The translations under genes were made by a program, and so were the position numbers. The notes beneath the pieces are model-generated. The model was not told the DNA's origin, ran no database searches, and saw only the letters and a program-made list of their open reading frames with translations. 64,000 nucleotides of DNA from Gigantopelta aegis. Lineage: Eukaryota; Mollusca; Gastropoda; Neomphalida; Peltospiridae. This document shows positions 59,301 through 63,870 of this stretch, piece after piece; positions within the stretch are counted from its first letter, which is position 1, and each line of letters starts with the position of its first letter. The stretch covers positions 78,859,353 to 78,923,352 of the forward strand of contig NC_054706.1 of assembly GCF_016097555.1 (NCBI RefSeq). The letters run 5' to 3'.

Positions 59301-60394
59301 AGGAAATGGTTTAAATAACAACACACTCAACAAATTTTATTTAAGGTAATATGGTGTCGGACATATGGTTATTGGAACACACAGATATTGAGGGAGGAAA
59401 CGGCTGTCGCAACTTCATGGGCTACTCTTTTCGATTAACAGCAAGGGATCTTTTATATGCACCATCCCACAGACAGGATAGCATATATCACAGCCTTTGA
59501 TGTAACAGTCGTGTTGCACTGGCTGAAGCGAGAAATAGCCCAATGGGTCGGTGCACAATCAAAAGCTGACCCAGAGGCTTCATTGCTGCTGGACCGGCCT
59601 CAGTGGCGTCGTGGTTAGGCCATCTGTCTACAGGCTGGTAGGTACTGGGTTCAGATCCCAGTCGAGGCATGGGATTTTTAATCCAGATACTGAGTGAGTG
59701 CTCCGCAATGCTTAATGGGTAGGTGTACACCACTTGCACCGACCTATGATCTATAACTGGTTCAACAAAGGCCATGGTTTGTGCTATCCTGCCTGTGGGA
59801 AGCGCAAATAAAAGATCCCTATCTGCCTGTCGTACAAGAGTAATCTATGTGGCGACAGTGGGTTTCCTCTAAAAAAAAACAGTGTCAAAATGACCATATG
59901 TTTGACGTCGAATAGCTGATAAGATAAAAAATCAATGTGGTCTAGTAGCATCGTTAAATAAAACAAACTTTTTCATTGCTGCTGGAGTGCTCAAGAATGC
60001 ATTGCAACCAAGCCTCAGGTTTCCATACAAAAATTGGCCAGAGTGTTCAGCCCCAAAACCACCCTGAATCCGCATCTGTACTGTACAAACTACCCAACAG
60101 TAATAACTTGGGATTATGATAGTTAAAATTAATCACCAATTATTGATTTCAGTTTTTAAATTAGTGTTTTTAAAATAATGTCAGCAAATGGAAAATGGTT
60201 TCAAAACAGGAATGAGATGATTAACGATAATCTTTGCAATTATCAACTGACACTGAAGAAAAAAAGATTGTAATGATAAATTCTCACCTGCGATGAGTAT
60301 TAATGGTCAAAGAACCAATGTCATTTTCAACTTTGTAGTCATTAAAAAGTAACAGCGGATGGTGCTGAATATAATCAAAAAAATTTAACTTCAT
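28423..60394 (-). CDS. FNIP: FNIP, folliculin-interacting protein (FNIP1/FNIP2 orthologue)
   Basis: Twenty coding exons in consistent phase give 1025 residues (human FNIP1 1166, FNIP2 1114). FNIP binds folliculin; the complex acts at lysosomes as GTPase activator for RagC/D and so controls mTORC1 handling of TFEB/TFE3, contacts AMPK, and acts as an HSP90 co-chaperone (family knowledge). Visible blocks in order: [12 protein letters not shown] (N-terminal longin part), [138 protein letters not shown], a long variable Ser-rich region with [63 protein letters not shown] and the C-terminal [15 protein letters not shown]. Start ATG at 60394-60392, stop TAA at 28425-28423. The short first exon is poorly conserved, so the start is less certain than the rest. 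Confidence 0.97.
28790..29130. mobile_element. Foldback-type repeat, copy A
   Basis: Left arm GTGGCCATTAGATACCATTT, ATCTCACGACGAGTTGTTTT; right arm TTTTTAAACAATGAGTTGTG, AGATAAATGATATCTAACGG in inverse order. A downstream block GTGACCTGGTCATCACCTAG is shared with copy B at 61862-62555. It lies in the last FNIP intron. Confidence 0.65.
29391..29506 (-). CDS. FNIP: FNIP coding exon 19
   Basis: Reads [38 protein letters not shown] plus GG. The exon ends at donor GTAGGT; unspliced reading would hit TAG directly, but the conserved C-terminus lies in the next exon. Confidence 0.96.
29813..30122. repeat. 58-bp minisatellite, about 5 copies
   Basis: Units AAATAATGGTTAGAAACAAA TATATTACACAGGCAGTGGT CATAAACAGATGTTATGT, almost identical, in FNIP intron 18. 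Confidence 0.92.
30325..30460 (-). CDS. FNIP: FNIP coding exon 18
   Basis: Reads [39 protein letters not shown] then KMSPEF; human [20 protein letters not shown] SPNF. Donor GTGAGT. Confidence 0.97.
30483..30775 (-). mobile_element. SINE, near full length
   Basis: From the 3' end (TTTAGTTTAATGACACAACG) through GAGAGGAAACCCACTACATT and AAGGGATCTTTTATAAGCAC to a degenerate tRNA-like head at the right. Confidence 0.8.
30860..30990 (-). mobile_element. SINE fragment
   Basis: Core only: AAGAATCTTTTATATAAGCA, GACAGGACAACACATACCAG, AGGCGCTGGTTGAGAC. Confidence 0.55.
31234..31295 (-). CDS. FNIP: FNIP coding exon 17
   Basis: Reads [20 protein letters not shown] plus TG; human [19 protein letters not shown]. 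Donor GTATGA. Confidence 0.97.
31369..32334. mobile_element. Non-autonomous DNA transposon with 6-bp target duplication
   Basis: Ends CAGAGCTGCCAAC on the left and its inverse GTTGGCAGCTCTG on the right. Flanks are ATTATG (31363-31368) and ATTATA (32335-32340), a 6-bp duplication with one change. Subterminal GCGTAGCA words recur near both ends. No ORF. The CAG start and short duplication fit the hAT superfamily with 6-bp target sites. In FNIP intron 16. Confidence 0.75.
32513..32580. repeat. Duplicated donor region of FNIP exon 16
   Basis: CTTCTCTTCATTTACCTGAG ATGACATTTGA at the true exon end has a second copy CTTCTCTTCGTTTACCTAAG ATGATATTTGA about 40 bp to the left (downstream in the gene). 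Confidence 0.8.
32568..32742 (-). CDS. FNIP: FNIP coding exon 16
   Basis: Reads [40 protein letters not shown] then [17 protein letters not shown]; human [20 protein letters not shown]. Donor GTAAAT. A second copy of the donor region lies 40 bp further on. Confidence 0.97.
32803..33123 (-). mobile_element. SINE, near full length
   Basis: 3' end TTTAACAAAACCACTAAAGC, core AAGGGATCTTTTATATACAC, head at the right with AGCTCAATCAGTTGAATGC on the reverse strand (A box) and a GGATTGAACC-like B box. Confidence 0.8.
33338..34050 (-). mobile_element. SINE split by a DNA transposon
   Basis: The SINE 3' half (33338-33476) and its core/head (33946-34050) are separated by the element at 33477-33945 within the AGCAAGGGATCTTT core. 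Confidence 0.75.
33477..33945. mobile_element. Non-autonomous DNA transposon inside a SINE
   Basis: Left end CAGGGGTTGAAATT, right end inverse CAGGGGTCGAATTT. Flanks GAATG and GAACG, a 5-bp duplication with one change. Interior rich in GGAATAGT words on both strands. hAT-type by ends; no ORF. Confidence 0.7.
34388..34498 (-). CDS. FNIP: FNIP coding exon 15
   Basis: Reads [20 protein letters not shown] then [16 protein letters not shown]. Variable in the family; phases and splice sites (TTCTTGTAG, GTGAGT) fit. Confidence 0.92.
34847..35854 (-). CDS. FNIP: FNIP coding exon 14 (large)
   Basis: Begins [40 protein letters not shown], then a ~270-residue Ser/Asp-rich disordered stretch, the conserved [17 protein letters not shown] (human FDEYFNDDSIETRTIDDV) and a final [17 protein letters not shown]. 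Donor GTATGT. Confidence 0.98.
36368..36690 (-). mobile_element. SINE, near full length
   Basis: 3' end TTTAACGACACCTCTAGAGC, core and a head at the right ending at a C-tract (36681-36694). In FNIP intron 13. Confidence 0.8.
36768..36820 (-). CDS. FNIP: FNIP coding exon 13
   Basis: Fifty-three bases, [17 protein letters not shown] plus GG; human [17 protein letters not shown]. Donor GTGAGT. Confidence 0.97.
37201..37318 (-). CDS. FNIP: FNIP coding exon 12
   Basis: Reads [20 protein letters not shown] then [19 protein letters not shown]; human [20 protein letters not shown]. Donor GTGAGT. Confidence 0.97.
37655..37905. repeat. Diverged ~135-bp tandem duplication in FNIP intron 11
   Basis: CATTGAATCAAAACATTTAT... 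and CATTGAATCAAAACGTTTAT... start two copies that both contain AATATATTCAAATCCC/AATATATTCAAGTCCC. Confidence 0.6.
38053..38225 (-). CDS. FNIP: FNIP coding exon 11
   Basis: Reads [40 protein letters not shown] and [17 protein letters not shown]; human [20 protein letters not shown]. Donor GTGAGT. Confidence 0.97.
38815..39556. repeat. ~95-bp array seeded by the FNIP exon 10 donor, seven extra copies
   Basis: Each unit contains GTTACGTACCTCCATGACCA TAGGAATAAA, which on the gene strand is the last ~20 coding bases of exon 10 (TTTATTCCTATGGTCATGGA) followed by donor GTACGTAAC. The true junction at 39555 is the rightmost copy; seven copies lie in the intron. Confidence 0.95.
39556..39676 (-). CDS. 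FNIP: FNIP coding exon 10
   Basis: Reads [20 protein letters not shown] then [20 protein letters not shown]; human NEFFFSHFPLFESHMNKL. The acceptor is the TTTTAG at 39677; the AG ten bases inside the exon would break the frame. Donor GTACGT at 39555. Both of its edges are copied into tandem arrays on the two sides. Confidence 0.95.
39665..39965. repeat. ~92-bp array seeded by the FNIP exon 10 acceptor, three extra copies
   Basis: The acceptor-side sequence AGAAGTTCTGGAAAAACCTA AAACAC (gene strand: TTTTAG followed by GTTTTTCCAGAACTTCTT of the exon) recurs at about 39750, 39840 and 39930 with the same intronic spacer. Confidence 0.9.
39970..41030. other. FNIP intron 9, no recognised feature
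   Basis: AT-rich; an inverted GTCAGGATTC/GATCCTGAC pair at about 40392-40445, no coding signal. Confidence 0.4.
41040..41125 (-). CDS. FNIP: FNIP coding exon 9
   Basis: Reads [20 protein letters not shown] then DDSHDQTN; human RKKKIAIGVIFSLSKDEDE. Donor GTGAGT at 41039. Confidence 0.95.
41277..41372. repeat. (GA)n microsatellite
   Basis: GA repeats with a few GC interruptions. Confidence 0.95.
41556..41970 (-). mobile_element. SINE followed by a SINE 3' fragment
   Basis: Near full-length copy 41556-41850 with head at the right (TGGGCTACGTCCTGTCC), directly followed by the 3' part of another copy (TTTAATGATACCACTAGAGC to AGCAAGGGGTCTTTT). Confidence 0.8.
42033..42187 (-). CDS. FNIP: FNIP coding exon 8
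   Basis: Reads [40 protein letters not shown] and [11 protein letters not shown]; human PFPSPNSS...YQRRWRRSQTTSLE. Donor GTTGGT. Confidence 0.96.
42425..42505 (-). CDS. FNIP: FNIP coding exon 7
   Basis: Reads [20 protein letters not shown] and DESGLNS. Acceptor TTTCCAG, donor GTAAGG; phases fit both neighbours. Confidence 0.9.
42936..43039 (-). CDS. FNIP: FNIP coding exon 6
   Basis: Reads [18 protein letters not shown] and [16 protein letters not shown]; a variable serine-rich stretch in the family. Donor GTCAGT. Confidence 0.9.
43290..43440. repeat. Dispersed repeat related to 49.7 kb
   Basis: CAACCCCTGCAATTGCCTTT and GGCAATCGGCAATGCTGTGG match the tandem copies at 49690-49930. Confidence 0.5.
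43465..44675. repeat. ~58-bp array seeded by the FNIP exon 5 donor, about 21 copies
   Basis: Units such as CAAAACTCACACACGTTCTC GTTTTGGCTATTACAAAATA AACTGATAACTACTGATAT. On the gene strand each carries AGCCAAAACGAGAAC, close to the exon 5 end AGCCCAAACGAGAACC, then GTGTGTGAGTTTTG, close to the true donor GTGAGTTTTG. The array runs right up to the exon. Confidence 0.9.
44676..44738 (-). CDS. FNIP: FNIP coding exon 5
   Basis: Short exon of 63 bases, [20 protein letters not shown] plus PL split across the junction; human IRSPPQLMLSKVF. Donor GTGAGT at 44675. Its 3' edge recurs through the array at 43465-44675, and a second array abuts its acceptor side. Confidence 0.95.
44755..45465. repeat. 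~93-bp minisatellite, about 8 copies, on the acceptor side of FNIP exon 5
   Basis: Units containing TTATTTTTAAAATTCATGTA CAGATATCATCATCTTAACG TGACACAAATAGCTAATTAA. It begins about 20 bp upstream of the exon 5 acceptor in gene orientation. No exon sequence is included. Confidence 0.93.
45689..46390. mobile_element. Tc1/mariner-like non-autonomous element
   Basis: Inverted ends CTGTAGATCCTGAAA on the left and TTTCAGGATCTACAG on the right, flanked by TA on both sides (45687-45688, 46391-46392). Inside, subterminal ATTAATGYGA words recur. No transposase. In FNIP intron 4. Confidence 0.75.
46468..46568 (-). CDS. FNIP: FNIP coding exon 4
   Basis: Reads [20 protein letters not shown] and [13 protein letters not shown], matching human [20 protein letters not shown]. 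Donor GTAAAC. Confidence 0.97.
46714..46732. repeat. C homopolymer
   Basis: About 19 consecutive C; length likely uncertain in any assembly. Confidence 0.9.
47045..47245. repeat. ~83-bp duplication seeded by the FNIP exon 3 donor, two extra copies
   Basis: AAATGAATATTAAACCTGGT ATTTGGGACATGTCTTCT occurs at about 47053 and 47136 and again at the true exon end (47219-47256). On the gene strand this is AGAAGACATGTCCCAAATAC CAG followed by donor GTTTAATATTC. Confidence 0.95.
47234..47347 (-). CDS. FNIP: FNIP coding exon 3
   Basis: Acceptor TTGTGTGTGTAG, phase 0, reads [14 protein letters not shown] and [15 protein letters not shown] (human KPGGDSSSSLD...DQCLKYQ). Donor GTTTAA is weak-looking. 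The exon end is duplicated twice in the intron that follows. Confidence 0.93.
47474..47545 (+). mobile_element. SINE head fragment
   Basis: GAGATGTAGCTCAGTGGGCC then CATTGGGCTATTTATTATTC; 5' end only. Confidence 0.6.
47776..49034. repeat. 43-bp GC-rich minisatellite, about 29 copies
   Basis: Units CCGGTGTGACCGGTGGCCTG ATCCAGGCATGTCCACCCTG GGT with 16-bp deletion variants. It begins about 40 bp inside FNIP intron 2. The GC content stands out from the AT-rich surroundings. The long reverse-strand ORF that continues exon 2 into the array is an artefact. Confidence 0.95.
49076..49199 (-). CDS. FNIP: FNIP coding exon 2
   Basis: Acceptor TTTATTTTCAG, reads [19 protein letters not shown] through [16 protein letters not shown]; counterpart of human EFDPSQIRLIVYQDCE. 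Donor GTAAGT at 49075. The minisatellite begins 40 bp into the intron. Confidence 0.97.
49540..49680 (-). mobile_element. Fragment of the SINE family also seen at 62.1 kb
   Basis: GTGCTTATATCCAAGATTTA, AAGCATGCTGCCCTGGGTAC and GAGGTCGGTGCATACCTTCC correspond to blocks in the copy at 62090-62356. Confidence 0.5.
49690..49930. repeat. ~120-bp repeat, two tandem copies
   Basis: Both copies contain GCAATGCCGTGGAGTTTTTA and CCTAGGACTATAATCATGGG. Confidence 0.7.
50113..50280. mobile_element. Near-perfect palindrome, MITE copy 1
   Basis: Arms of about 70 bp, GAGTCCTTTTGTAGATGGTT, TTTCTGACACTCGTCTCAAG, AAAATCAATC, pair almost without mismatch around a short centre (GGAGCGAGCTCC). Transcribed from the FNIP strand it would form a long stable hairpin. 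A shorter relative lies at 58828-58935; both are in FNIP intron 1. Confidence 0.85.
50340..50600. other. CRE-rich stretch in FNIP intron 1
   Basis: Contains CGTGACGTCACC (50345), TGTTACGTCACGAG (50371), TGTGACGTCATA (50440) and ATGACGTAATC, i.e. several TGACGTCA/TTACGTCA words within about 120 bp. It could be enhancer sequence or an unrecognised repeat. Confidence 0.35.
51077..51094. repeat. G homopolymer
   Basis: About 18 G; another G-tract lies at 51949-51962. Confidence 0.9.
51230..51400. mobile_element. Left-end fragment of the 57.7-kb transposon family
   Basis: CAGGGTTGAAAATTAACATG, GGGCCAGTTGAATAAAAATC and TTACTGGCCCTGCTCA match the start of the element at 57717. The right end is missing. 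Confidence 0.7.
51429..51748 (-). mobile_element. SINE, full length
   Basis: 3' end TTTAACGACACCACTAGAGC; head on the reverse strand GCGGGACGTAGCTCAGTGAT (A box) and GGATCGATCC (B box). One of the best preserved copies. Confidence 0.88.
51960..53420. other. FNIP intron 1, no recognised feature
   Basis: AT-rich sequence without coding signal or clear repeats. Confidence 0.5.
53431..55269. mobile_element. DNA transposon swollen by an internal 87-bp minisatellite
   Basis: Left end CAGGGCTTCTAGAATTTTTA; right end, read inverted, CACGGCTTCTAGATTATGG. The direct repeat ATATAG flanks both sides (53425-53430 and 55270-55275). From about 53700 to the right end the subterminal region is repeated about 18 times (TTATTCACTAGCCCACCATT, GAATATCACTAGCCATGGGA, GTGGGGCTACCATAATCTAG). 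Each unit ends in a copy of the terminal AATCTAGAAGCC. In FNIP intron 1. Confidence 0.82.
55280..56165. other. FNIP intron 1, no recognised feature
   Basis: A short (AAAT)n run near 55598-55618; the ORFs here have no recognisable domain. Confidence 0.4.
56173..57216. mobile_element. Non-autonomous DNA transposon, hAT-type ends
   Basis: Ends CAGTGTTCTCGCTG and the exact inverse CAGCGAGAACACTG. Flanks ATATG and ACATG. Contains a C-tract plus T-tract at 57107-57135. Several open frames inside but none with a recognisable transposase. Confidence 0.75.
57717..58808. mobile_element. Non-autonomous DNA transposon with 6-bp target duplication
   Basis: Left end CAGGGTTCAAAATTAACATG, right end inverse CAGGGTTGAAAATTAGCAGT. 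The direct repeat CACAAG flanks both sides exactly (57711-57716 and 58809-58814). GGTCGCC words are subterminal at both ends. Related left end at 51230. Confidence 0.85.
58828..58935. mobile_element. Palindromic MITE copy 2
   Basis: AATAGTTTCTGGCATGAGTC, CTTTTGTAGATGGTTTTTCT then inverted arm AGAAAAAACATCTACGAAAG; a shorter relative of the palindrome at 50113. Confidence 0.75.
59306..59578 (-). mobile_element. SINE, variant 3' end
   Basis: TTTAAATAACAACACACTCA, TATGGTGTCGGACATATGGT, then the shared core AAGGGATCTTTTATATGCAC; same variant as at 4953. Another SINE is inserted at its right edge. Confidence 0.75.
59593..59971 (+). mobile_element. Second SINE type with a 14-bp target duplication
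   Basis: Head GGCGTCGTGGTTAGGCCATC with B-box-like GGTTCAGATCCC; 3' end GTTAAATAAAACAAACTTT. Flanked exactly by TTCATTGCTGCTGG (59579-59592 and 59972-59985). The tRNA head differs from the common SINE while the core and tail are related. Confidence 0.88.
60000..60285. other. FNIP intron 1, start
   Basis: No repeat recognised; ends at the exon 1 donor. Confidence 0.4.
60288..60394 (-). CDS. FNIP: FNIP coding exon 1
   Basis: Begins [20 protein letters not shown] and ends INTHR plus two bases before donor GTGAGA (60287). The phase matches exon 2 exactly. The sequence is not alignable by eye to the human N-terminus. A 5'UTR exon further upstream is possible. Confidence 0.75.
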
Positions 60395-60523
60395 CTTAAA
60401 TGTTGTTATGCTGTCATGTTGAAGATGAGGGAACTTCCATGTAGTAAACTGCACACTGATACCGCCACTGGTATCGTAATACGTGAGTCATTATCCGTGT
60501 GTAGGGTCATGTGCCTAGTGAGG

Positions 60524-60529
60524 CACGTG
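60524..60529. promoter_or_regulatory. CACGTG E-box upstream of FNIP
   Basis: AGGCACGTGAGC, 130 bases upstream of the FNIP start codon. The core and the flanking GA match the CLEAR-type site bound by TFEB/TFE3/MITF. Confidence 0.45.
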
Positions 60530-60652
60530 AGCTGTAACTGAAGCCATCGCCAGTGGAGGCGTTAGTGTCACACACGGAAGACTTATTACGCCGTGAATAC
60601 ACTGTCAATACATGTACTACGCCGTCACCGTGCAGTTGATCCTTAGCATAAC

Positions 60653-60658
60653 CACGTG
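60653..60658. promoter_or_regulatory. Second CACGTG E-box upstream of FNIP
   Basis: ACCACGTGACGCC, about 260 bases upstream of the start codon. CACGTGAC is the right half of the CLEAR consensus. Confidence 0.45.
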
Positions 60659-61352
60659 ACGCCATTGAACAAAAAGATAAGCCTATTATTATGATAAGGG
60701 CTCTTCCGCAGAAGAATGAAATGGATTTTTACCTTATTTTATGTTATTCCCATTTATAGAATACTTAATAACGTTATTTGGGATATTGTCGAAATTGTTC
60801 TTCATAAATATACTGAAGTGGAATAAAAACCAAGACGAAACATTGACCGGAAGTCTTGTTTTTGTTTACAAACATTCTCTGGAAATCGGCGTTACACTCG
60901 TGACCTACATATCGTTCTTCGTTTCTGGGAGGTTAAATAAATAAAACTATCTTTTACAAACAATATTTGTCGAAAAATTATATACTTACTGACTATTTGA
61001 ATCTGGTGATGGCCATTTTGAAGCTGTGTTTTTATACTGCTTTCTCTGTTGAAAAATCCGCTGAAATAAAGCCATATCGACTCCATGCAGGAATCATAGT
61101 CACGCGCCTGTCGAATGAAACATTTTTACAAACTGTTATTTCATTGGTTGTTGAAACCGGATTTTCCAAATTCGGCAGCTATAAACGTAGTATTACGATA
61201 TCAGGTATGAGGAAATACTAGGCCTAGTACCACACACTTTTAAAATAAGACAACTATTTTAAACTTGAACGACTCATCGACTGTGTTGTCATTAGGCCAC
61301 GGAAAAAGGGTGGTGTCTGGGGACACATTGATCTCCGTGACGTAACGTAGTG

Positions 61353-61862
61353 GCGCGGGATCTAGCTCAGTCGGGGGCGGGATGTAGTCCAGTGGTAAAG
61401 CGCTCGCTTTGATGCGCGGTCGATCCCCGTCGGTGGGCCTATTGGGCTATTTCTCGCTCCAGTCAGTGCGCCTCGGCTGGTATATCAAAGGCCGTGTTAT
61501 GTGCTATCCCGTCTATGAGATGGTGCATATAAAAGATTCCTTGCTTAGTTGCTACAAATAGAAAAATGTAGCGGGTTTATTTTCTTTAGCGGGTTTAATA
61601 AATCAATGTGCTCTAGTGGTGTCGTTAAACAACAAAAAAATAGCTCAGCGCTTGCCTTAGATGTGTAATGCATTGTACGATTGAACCACCACAGTAGACT
61701 TCATCTCTGATTGAGGTTTTCCACTTAACCAACTAAATTTCACCACGACTGATCTCAAAGGCCGTGGTATGTGCTGTCCTGTGTTTGAAAAGAGCATGGG
61801 AAATTATAATAAATCAATATACTCTAGTTGTCATGTTACCTAGATAGTTTTTATATTGTGGC
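61353..61862 (+). mobile_element. Outer SINE interrupted by another SINE
   Basis: The head GCGGGATCTAGCTCAG stops at 61370 and resumes at 61641 (TAGCTCAGCGCTTGCCTTAG), continuing to AGGCCGTGGTATGTGCTGTC and AATAAATCAATATACTCTAG. The break falls in the A box. Confidence 0.8.
61371..61640 (+). mobile_element. Inner SINE, full length, with 8-bp target duplication
   Basis: Head GGCGGGATGTAGTCCAGTGG with B-box GGTCGATCC, core CATATAAAAGATTCCTTGCT, tail GTCGTTAAACAACAAAAAAA. TAGCTCAG flanks both sides (61363-61370 and 61641-61648). Confidence 0.88.
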
Positions 61863-62555
61863 TAATTGTTTATTCAACCAATGAAAATACGCAAATCGTT
61901 ATATAAATTTAATACCATTTATCTTTCAACGAGTTGTTTCAAAATGTATTTAATGAGCGAAAGCGAGTTGGATACGTTTTTAAACAACGAACTGCAAGAT
62001 AAAATGGTATGTATATATAACGGACACGACTGTAACACTCCTTGTGTAGTACCACATATTCTTTCTTTTTTTCACATCCTCAAAAAACTGATTTTTTTTC
62101 TTTCTTTCTTTCTTATTTGATTTTCGTGTTTATATCCAATTAAGATGCAAGCACGCTGTCCTGGGCACACACCTGAGCTATCTGTCCAGGACAGTGGGTT
62201 AGTGGTTAGTGAGAAAGAAGAGAGTGTAGTGGTCTGACACCTACCCATTGAGTTGTTAAAACTCGCTCTGGTTGGGAGCCGGTACCGGGCTGCGAACCCT
62301 GTACCTACCAGCCTTATGTCCGATGGCTTAACCACGACACCACCGAGGCCAGTTACAAAAACTATTTACGGCCTTTGCGTTTCCAATTAACTCGTGCGTC
62401 CTTGGGTAATCAGGTAATTTCAGGTTATTAGGCTACTAGTATTTACGTCAAAGAGTAATCAGTTTTGACCATGAGTGCGTTTTTCATTGGATGGTATATG
62501 GTGTGGTGACCGGGTCATCACCTAGGAACACCCAATTGTATGTCTAAATTTAAAT
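61862..62555. mobile_element. Foldback-type repeat, copy B, split by a SINE
   Basis: AATACCATTTATCTTTCAAC, GAGTTGTTTCAAAATGTATT, GCGAAAGCGAGTTGGATACG and GTGACCGGGTCATCACCTAG correspond in order to copy A (28790-29130). Confidence 0.65.
62090..62356 (-). mobile_element. SINE with 7-bp target duplication
   Basis: Head on the reverse strand GGTGTCGTGGTTAAGCCATC with GGGTTCGCAGCCC; flanked by AAAAACT (62083-62089 and 62357-62363). Related to the fragment at 49540. Confidence 0.8.
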
Positions 62556-62652
62556 CGCTATCGCACTGTCACAGGGATTCTATAATACCCGTAACTGAAT
62601 GAAACACGATTGTCCAAATATCTCCCCTAACTGTATATATATTAGATCTCTC

Positions 62653-63648
62653 TGTAACGGGCGGTTATACCCGCTTGTGGCTCGTCTAGGTATGATCAGA
62701 GATAAGATCTTATATAAAGTATATATTATTATAGCACGTTTAGTTCACTAGAAAACACAACAAAAACACAATACATTTTGGAATCTGTATTAACCTACGC
62801 TGACAAATGTACTGCCGCAGTAGTTAATTAACAACAAATAATACAACCCAGAACTGATCACTTAATTAGTTAATCTCTAGGTGTCTAGTTTACACAATAT
62901 GCTAATCACTTCACCGTGACACAACACTCACACGTGTGATAATTGAGAAACGCTTCCAGGAGAACTTAATTAATAAAGGAATTACAACTCTATTCCTAAC
63001 TGGTTAATTTTTAATTAACCCTAACTACTCATTCAATAACCTTGTAATACAGAATTAATACTGGTACCTATCACAATAAAAATAATAACCTACAGTTTAC
63101 CTAGGTCCTCTAGGATGACTGGCTAAGCTTTATATATATTGGTATAATATAGTATTAAAATATTTAAAGTCACATCAATCACATCAAGGTTATACAACAG
63201 AGCAGAAATGATATTTACCAAGCCCAAACGGACGAACGTTCCCTGGAAGCCTTCCTATGTTTCTCCCCGATATCTCTAAAACCCTAGCTATTTATTCAAA
63301 ACTCTCAGAGACAGCGAATATCGCCTGGAGGTACAAGGCGGTACCTCACGTATCATGTGGATTCTCCACAGCCACCACGCCGGCATATTTTTCTCTGATC
63401 GTCAGACTGGCTGTCGCCATTCCGCGAGCAATCCCCTGGTCATAAACAGCACTAGCGGAGTTATTAAGTAACTACTGGCCACATGGCCTCCACAACCGGA
63501 CTAAGTGCATATTGGAATGCACGGTCGCGCGAAGGTATTACGTAACAAAGTTGCCCACCTGGGCTAAGTGCATTTGGAACTGCACACGGCCTCTAAAACA
63601 ATTAATATCGCCACAGGCGAAAAGAAATTAAGAGCATGTACCGTCACA
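62653..63648 (-). mobile_element. 3' LTR of a reverse-strand LTR retrotransposon
   Basis: About 1.0 kb running from TGTAACGG to CCGTCACA, so the ends are near-perfect inverted repeats (TGTAACGG / TGTGACGG). Directly inside it lies a purine tract on the element's strand (GAGGTGGGGGTG, 63649-63660), as expected for the polypurine tract before a 3' LTR. The rest of the element runs off the right edge, so whether it is whole cannot be told. Confidence 0.7.
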
Positions 63649-63870
63649 CACCCCCACCTCAAAAAGGATATTTCCTCTACTCTAGGAATAGGGAAATATA
63701 CTACATTAAAACAAAAAGGTGCGTTAACCGACGCATACGGGCATTTATAACACATGTAATAATAAGGTGACTACCAGTAATCACACTGAGTCTCTGAGTC
63801 CCTGGTATACAAATATAATATATATAAAAACAAAACATAAATCAAGAATGTCAACACATTATCATAACGT

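Noticed and set aside
60741-61221. Small ORFs upstream of FNIP as a divergent gene
   Set aside because: Hydrophobic chance frames in AT-rich sequence, without splice sites, family motifs or supporting context.
61363-61450. tRNA gene (A and B box present)
   Set aside because: It is the head of a SINE with the full SINE body and a target duplication; no cloverleaf with a proper acceptor stem is evident.
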